Of a stretch of DNA of 64,000 bases, positions 58,401-64,000 are shown one piece after another (the stretch's first letter is position 1; each line of letters starts with the position of its first letter). The position numbers and the translations under genes are program-made. The stretch is from Chlamydomonas sphaeroides (taxonomy: Eukaryota; Chlorophyta; Chlorophyceae; Chlamydomonadales; Chlamydomonadaceae), in NCBI GenBank assembly GCA_001662425.1, contig BDDC01000004.1:85439-149438 (forward strand), given 5' to 3'. Under the pieces are notes generated by a model that did not search any database, was not told where the DNA came from, and was given only the letters and a program-made list of their open reading frames with translations.

Positions 58401-59580
58401 AACAATGACGGTCTACCGTATCGTGGCTCAGCTCGTTCGCCCATCCACCGTGCGCAGGGGCTGCAACGCGGGCGCATCGTGGGGCGTCGTGCCCTCCAAC
58501 TGCCCCCACCCCATGGGCTGGCCCTACACCGCCTCCGACGCCATGCTGGGTATCGTAGCCCAGGTGCGTGCGCCCTCGAGGAGGACGTGCCCCGCTCGCT
58601 CGTCTGGGCTCTCTGCGCTGCCGGCTTACATGTCCGCCTTGCTTCTGACACACATCTATCTTCGTTGCCGCTCGCTCTAACCTCTGGCCGCCGCCGCCCC
58701 GTCCCGGCATGCACGCCTTAATTTCCCGATGCACCCCAACATGTATAAATGCCTCCCTGGCCCCAGGGCCCCGCCACCACGGACGAGGCCTCGCGCGAGA
58801 TGCGCAGGGCTGCGCGGGCCTTCCTCAACCAGGCCGAGTGGGACAAGGTTTTAATCAGGTGGGCGCGTCTCGCCCGCTCAGCCTTGCGTGCCCCTCACAG
58901 GCGGTATCTCCAGCCTAGCCCAAAACCACCAGTAGTGCGCTGACCACGTTGCGCCACCAGCTCCCTCCCTCCCATCTGGCCTGCGACCGATTGAGCCAGC
59001 CCCTAAAGCGCCCTGCCCTTGCCTTCTTGCCTGGATGCTTTTCCCCTTGCGTCCAGGTCCTACCGCAAGATGATCACGGTATTTGCCATCTGGGGCAACG
59101 CCGAGCGCATGAGGGTGGACGGAGATGAGTGCGCCGGACCCACGTTCCTGGAGTCGGCCTGCGCCCAGGCCAGCGAGGGCCCCGCGACCGCCGACGTGCT
59201 GTCGCTCTACAGCGCCAGCTGGACGAGGGGGAATGACGCGCAGGCCTGCCGGGCGTGCACTCAGGGTGAGGCGAGCCGTATGGTTCGGGGACTGGTTCAA
59301 CCGCGCTTGGTCAGCCTGACTGCGCGCTTGCTCCTCGCAGCTAGCCCTCGCGGAACTGAGCACCCAGGCTCCACTCGATCGAGTCACGCTTAACACTCAT
59401 CATCTGGGGCGCTCCCTGCCCCACGGCCCTGACTTGATCGCAGGCACCTGCCTCTCCAAGACCTGCGAGCGCTGTGTTGATGATTTCGCCAAGAAGACCA
59501 GGAACGGTGGGCGCACGTACGCTTGCACAGACGCCCCTCTATGCTGGATATCTGCCGGCCGCCCCGCAACCGGCCAGTAG
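55475..59580 (+). CDS. Secreted plant-type haem peroxidase with Cys-rich tail, 15 exons
   Basis: An H2O2-dependent haem oxidase, probably extracellular. Exons: 55475-55612, 55884-56018, 56156-56222, 56355-56463, 56609-56654, 56788-56829, 56948-57190, 57516-57592, 57735-57882, 58022-58075, 58261-58331, 58458-58563, 58767-58858, 59057-59265, 59444-59580; 557 residues. The N-terminus is a basic, Leu/Ala-rich signal-like stretch (ARLLARLALGALAAALLMPA). FIRAAFHDS supplies the distal Arg112 and His116. CGGADGGLVLS is the adjoining calcium-site region. EAMALMGSHALIDDQ supplies the proximal His254 (usual form ALSGAHTIG). WENHWFRDI and SDAMLGIVAQ correspond to the FDNxYY and SDxxL regions. After residue about 470 there is a tail with CRACTQGTCLSKTCERC (CX2CX4CX4CX2C), absent from ordinary peroxidases. 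Exon 8's acceptor is less certain. The multicopper oxidase starts 93 bp downstream on the same strand. Confidence 0.88.
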
Positions 59581-59673
59581 CAGGCGCTGCCACGACGCTT
59601 CGCATTGCATCTGGCCCTGCACGTCTACATCCCTCGACTTCTTCGCGGCCCTGGTCTCGCCATCCATACGGCC
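59581..59673 (+). other. 93-bp gap between two tandem oxidase genes
   Basis: Only 93 bp separates the peroxidase TAG from the ATG of the multicopper oxidase. I find no TGTAA and no TATA-like sequence in it. Either the transcripts overlap or the two coding regions belong to one transcript. Confidence 0.7.
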
Positions 59674-62600
59674 ATGCGTTTGCCCCGAATAGCAGTTATG
59701 GTAACCCTGTTCCTCGCCCCGCTGCCAACCACTGCTGCAGCGCTGGTGACCCGGTCCCGCTGCTGCGGCTGCTCCACCCTGATGCGGGAGTACCACTACA
59801 ACGTCACTGCCAAGGTGGGACCCAGCCAAGGGACAATACAGGTCCAGGGCCGGGGACCGGCCTGCTTGCCATCTTGCACTGCAGCACAGCTGTATGTGCC
59901 AAAGCTTGCTTGGCGCCGTCCTCCTGCTTACAGGCCGTCGTCCGCAAGCCCTTTGCGAGCAGGATGCCGTACATGGTGCCTGCGCTGCCGCTCCCCGGCC
60001 CGCTGCCGAACATCACCAACCTCACCATCCCTGCAACGCCCGAGTATCCCATCATTGGCAACGACAGTGAGTTGCAGTATAATATCTTAGCGGCCCGTAG
60101 CCCCGCACGCGACGCCAAATAAAAGAAGCATGTGCATGTTCGTTCTCTAGCCCGTGGCCCAAACTAACCCTGCCCCCAGCCGTGGCGCCGGACGTGACCG
60201 TGGGGGGCACCTTCGCTGACATTCCCGTGACGCCCTACTACGACGACCCCAGCGAGGTGCGGCTGCAGCAGGTCCTAAGTACTGCTGCGTGGGACTCATG
60301 TGGGTCGGGCCGGGTTACAAGGGAGCAGCAGCAGGGGCGGCCATGCCGCGCCGAGACTTGTGTGCTGCTGCCTCGTTAAACCTCCCTTGGACTGTCTGCA
60401 TTCCTGCACGCTCAGGTGTGCGCCGCCGATGACGGCGTATTCGTTGAGGTGGACGGCTACCCCGCCTCGCCCTTCCGTTGGACGCCCTTCTCAATGCCTT
60501 TCGCCAAGCCACCCCCAGCTGTGCGCGACTCGAGCTACTGCCAGTGAGGCGATATGCGCGCGCGGATGACTACACGTTGGCGGGGCTGTGTCATGGCTGG
60601 CGCAGAGCGAGTGCGCGTCGTCGTGCCCATGGGTCACAAACATGTTCCTCGTGGCCCGCTGCCACTCTGCCGCCGCGCGCTATGCTACCAGTGTGCCCCA
60701 CCCACCACCCCGCCCCTCCAGGCCCGGCATCAATGGCACCAACTACTGCATAGACGCCTACACACTCAACATTGAAGTCAGCCGCCGCAACATCGGCTGC
60801 CCCCGCGGCAACACCACCCTGCTCACCTACAACGGCACCGCGCCCGGGCCCTCCTTCCGCGTGCTCAAGGGCCGCCAGACGCTCATCCGCTTCAACAACC
60901 GACTCACCAACGCCGCAATCGCGGGCACGCCCTTCACCCCGTACCACCCCTGCGACAGCACGCCCGGCCGGCAGGTGCGCCCGGGCTACCTGGGGGTCGC
61001 ACGCCATCCGGGCCACGCAATCCGCTACTTCTCGGTTTCCTCGCAGGCGGCTGCTGCTTCATCAGCCAGTGGGGCCTCACTTACATCGCCAACCAGCTCG
61101 CGCCTTGAGCCTCAATGCCCCGTCCGCCTGCGCAGGGCCGCTCGACCTCGGTGCACCTCCACGGCGAGTCCAGCCTGGCGCCCTACGACGGTAAGCGCCA
61201 GGGCCACATGTATATATGGCTCATCTGGGCAGGCCCATCGTACTTCCCATAGTATGCGCGGCCAGGCTACGCCGGGCCATGCCGTTCATCACGACACGCC
61301 GCTGCTTGCCACACGCCCTTGTATGTCGTACGTGGCGCCCATGCTATGCTGCCCGGTTGCCTGGGCCGCATAGGCTGGACCGAGGACGCTTCGTGCGGCG
61401 GCGAGAGCAAGGACTACTACTACTCCAACCACCGCGGCGCGCTGGCCTGGTGAGGACACTACATACGCGGCGAACGGAGCTGGCTTACAAGTAACAGTTG
61501 TCTGCTGGAGATTGTCGTCGCTCGCCTCACTGCGCGGATGCCTCCGCGGCTGGCCCTCATGCCCCGCTCGCCCAGGTACCACGACCACCAGCTGGAGATC
61601 ACCACTGAGAACGCCTACTACGGCCTGAGCGGCATGTGGGTCGGATGAAGGGACAAAGGGCAGGCGCAGGGGGATGGCGGACGTCCATGATGGACCCTAT
61701 CTATACATGAGCTCTGACGCTGGTCCCCCTGGTCCAGGTACGTGGTGCACGACCGCGCTGCCGAGGGCGGTTGCGGCGAGCCATGGAACCTGGACGCCCT
61801 GCCGGACACGGAGATGCAGGTGGGTGGGTTTGAGTCCTAGGTCCCGGCGTTGTCATGCGTCCGCTGAGCTGCAGGATGGTGCACGATGGTGCCTATTTCG
61901 TGCAACCCTGCTCATTCCTCCCGGCCGCACTTCCCCTGTATGTCCCCACAGTTCAAGGATGGCGTGTTCCGTGACAACTGCGAGCTGCTGTACGACAAGG
62001 AGGTACGGCAGGCGGCGCGGTTGCGGTGTGAAGTCGCTCGCCCAAAGCACGGCCGTGCTCGTGCGTGCCACGCATCTCCGCTGCACGTACCGTGTGCTCC
62101 GCAGGCGGCTTGATGACCCACCTACCCTCGTGTTGCTGCCTCGTGGGCTGGCGTTCTGCGGCCCGCCTGTTGCTGGTCCTTCTCCACAGTCTACGCTGCA
62201 ATTGCAAACCTCGCTCCCGCCTCGCCCCTCGACCTTGCCGCTCCACTGCAGGATACCCACGACGATAACCTCTACGGAGTAAGATACGCACTTTGTTGCT
62301 CTCTGCTGAGGAGCATCTCTGCCGCGAGCCTTGAATCGCTCTTTCCGCTGACTGCTGCTGATAGGTTTGTGTCCTTCCTCCTGTGTGCCCCTCGGCCCGA
62401 TCCCACCCCGTCGCAACCCCCTCAGGACGTCAACTTCGTCAACGGTGTGATGTGGCCGCGCATGCCCCTTGACCCGCGCTGGCAACGGTTCAGGTGAGAC
62501 AGTAGTATCAAGCAAGGGAGGTCGTTGCTATCCCGCGAGGGCCTGGCTGCGGCTCGAGCTTGCTTAGGAATTGGCGTATGCGCTCCGTGCCCATCGCCTC

Positions 62601-64000
62601 ATACTTCATGCTAGCTGGCTGGCTTCCGCTCGGTGGTCCTCATCACCCACAGCCAACACGTCTGGTACTTCCCTCCCACCTCCCCAGGTGGCTGAACTCC
62701 GCCGCATCGCGGCCCTTCAAACCGCGCATCGTGGACGAGGATGGCGCCGACGTCAGCGGCACCATCTGCCAAGTCGTCGCCGGCGAGGGTGGTATCCGCC
62801 GTGCGCCCACGCCCTTCCCGGTCGCGGGCCTCTTCATGGGCGTCGCGGAGCGCTACGAGGTGAGATGGGGCCCCACAAGCGCCCCGCATGCAGCAGCTGG
62901 CTGGGTCAAGGGATATATACCACGGTGTGTGCTGGGCAGTGCTGTTTGCTGACGGTAGAGGACCGGCTGGTCCTGGGCAGCGACCCCGTTAGCGAGTTGA
63001 GTGCCAATCAAGCATCATCACCTTCATCAGCCCGCACGCTAGGTAGCTAGCTAGGCCGTGATTCTACTTGCACGCACACTCGCTGCCGACCCGACCCGGC
63101 TCCCTTCTGCCGCAGATTGTGTGCGACTTCACAAACCTGGCCGGCCGCATTCTCTTCCTATTGAACAACTTTGACGAGGAGCGCATGGATGACGTGCCCT
63201 TTTTCTGTGAGTGCGCCGGCTGCGAGGGTCCAAGGGCACAAGGGACTCCCGTGCATTAATAGGCTGCCACCAATGACCCATGGTTCGCAACCAGTAGTGT
63301 GGCACGGTGTAAACATCACCTACGATGAACAGGTGGCGCGCGGTAGCCTTGACGTGCCCCGCCGCCCACATCCATCCCTTCGTTTCTCCCAGGCCACTCG
63401 CATCTGCTCGCCAGGATCGAGGTCAACGCCTGCGCCGGTGGCGCCGTCACGTGCGCCCCGCCCGGCAGTGCCTTCGCCTTCGACAATGTGCCATCCTCCA
63501 CCGCCCTGGATGTGGTCCTCAACCAGACCGACATCGATGCCGCCCTTGCGCTGGTTCGCAACCGGGAGTGTGAGCCCTGCTGATGCGTGCTGGCTAGGGA
63601 CTGGTCTGGTGCCTGTGGACACGGTACCGCATGCGTGCCTGAGCCTGTTGCCTGCCCCGGTCTGGCCCACGCCGCAGGCACGCGCACCTTCCGCTTTGGA
63701 CGCCGGGGAGGCCACTGGTGGGTGCGCTGGATGGAACCTGTGACCATTGCGAGCCCCCATGTACACATAAGGAGCGCTCGCACAGCACCGTGCAGAGCAT
63801 CCTTCGCGCGCCAACCATGCAATGCGGTGTGTGTTCCAGTGTTAGGTAGAACATAAACCCACACGCGCGTGTGTGTTCGTAACAATTAACATACATCCGA
63901 CGACACACGACGCCCTGGGGGATTGGCATATAAGCCGTGCGACAGGCAGGCAGGGATGCGGCCAAGAGCGGTGCACCAGTGCGGGAGCGAAGCCCAAACG
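59674..64000 (+). CDS. Secreted multicopper oxidase, 3' end beyond window
   Basis: A laccase/bilirubin-oxidase-like copper enzyme that oxidises phenols or metals with O2. Exons: 59674-59814, 59934-60066, 60180-60271, 60416-60543, 60722-60974, 61136-61190, 61374-61449, 61576-61635, 61738-61819, 61952-62002, 62252-62278, 62426-62493, 62688-62859, 63116-63206, 63393-63569, 63678-63717; phases close and the last donor GTGGGT leads out of the window. MRLPRIAVMVTLFLAPLPTT is a typical signal peptide, cleaved near AAA/LVT. Residues about 48-165 are an unusual extension beginning CCGC. The cupredoxin part has TYNGTAPGPSFRV, SVHLHGES (first His pair), WYHDHQLEITTENAYYGLSG (second His pair, as in CotA/bilirubin oxidases), VNFVNGVMWP and FRFGRRGGHW. 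The C-terminal HPxHxH and HCHxxxH ligands lie beyond 64000, so catalytic completeness cannot be judged. Confidence 0.9.

Noticed and set aside
59674..63717. Ascorbate oxidase or plant laccase assignment
   Set aside because: The second copper motif WYHDHQ followed by ENAYYGLSG resembles CotA/bilirubin-oxidase-type enzymes more, and the C-terminal ligands are outside the window, so only the superfamily is called.

Overview
The window is nuclear DNA from a green alga (chlorophyte). The signs are very GC-rich coding DNA, many short GT-AG introns, CAG/GCG-type codon runs, TGTAA elements of the green-algal poly(A) type, and proteins whose closest recognisable relatives are plant or general eukaryotic ones. 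I cannot name the genus. All exon models below were built by hand from splice sites and reading phase, and the phases close for every multi-exon gene except the disrupted ones. An assembly gap of ten N lies at 40163-40172.

Layout, left to right. (1) 597-2654 (-): low-complexity hypothetical protein. (2) 3304-6887 (+): plant-type alpha/beta hydrolase in 8 exons with a complete Ser-Asp-His set. (3) 7836-9649 (-): VMA21, the V-ATPase assembly chaperone, in 4 exons. (4) 10780-14528 (-): Pro/Glu-repeat protein of about 1195 residues, function unknown. (5) 15180-38157 (+): a giant VPS13 lipid-transfer protein, 21 exons and about 6405 residues, filling more than a third of the window. (6) 39315-40684 (-): disrupted SANT/Myb-like gene across the assembly gap. 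(7) 42618-45956 (+) and 47193-49781 (-): two VASt-domain, C-terminally anchored sterol/lipid-transfer proteins, a tail-to-tail inverted duplicate with matching exon structure. (8) 50642-52095 (-): mitochondrial ribosomal protein uL23m. (9) 52760-53610 (+): deaminase-like protein with CAE and PCxxC motifs and an apparent +1 frame break in an A6 run. (10) 55475-59580 (+): secreted plant-type haem peroxidase, 15 exons. (11) 59674 to beyond 63717 (+): secreted multicopper oxidase, cut off by the window end and only 93 bp after the peroxidase stop.

Themes. Several genes act on membranes and lipids (VPS13, two VASt proteins, the hydrolase, VMA21). The right end holds two secreted oxidases in tandem, plausibly working together on extracellular phenolics or wall material; that is inference. 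Three divergent gene pairs (at about 2.65-3.3, 14.5-15.2 and 52.1-52.8 kb) share intergenic stretches of roughly 650 bp that look less GC-rich than their flanks and probably act as bidirectional promoters. There is no sign of virus, plasmid, CRISPR or an intact transposon.
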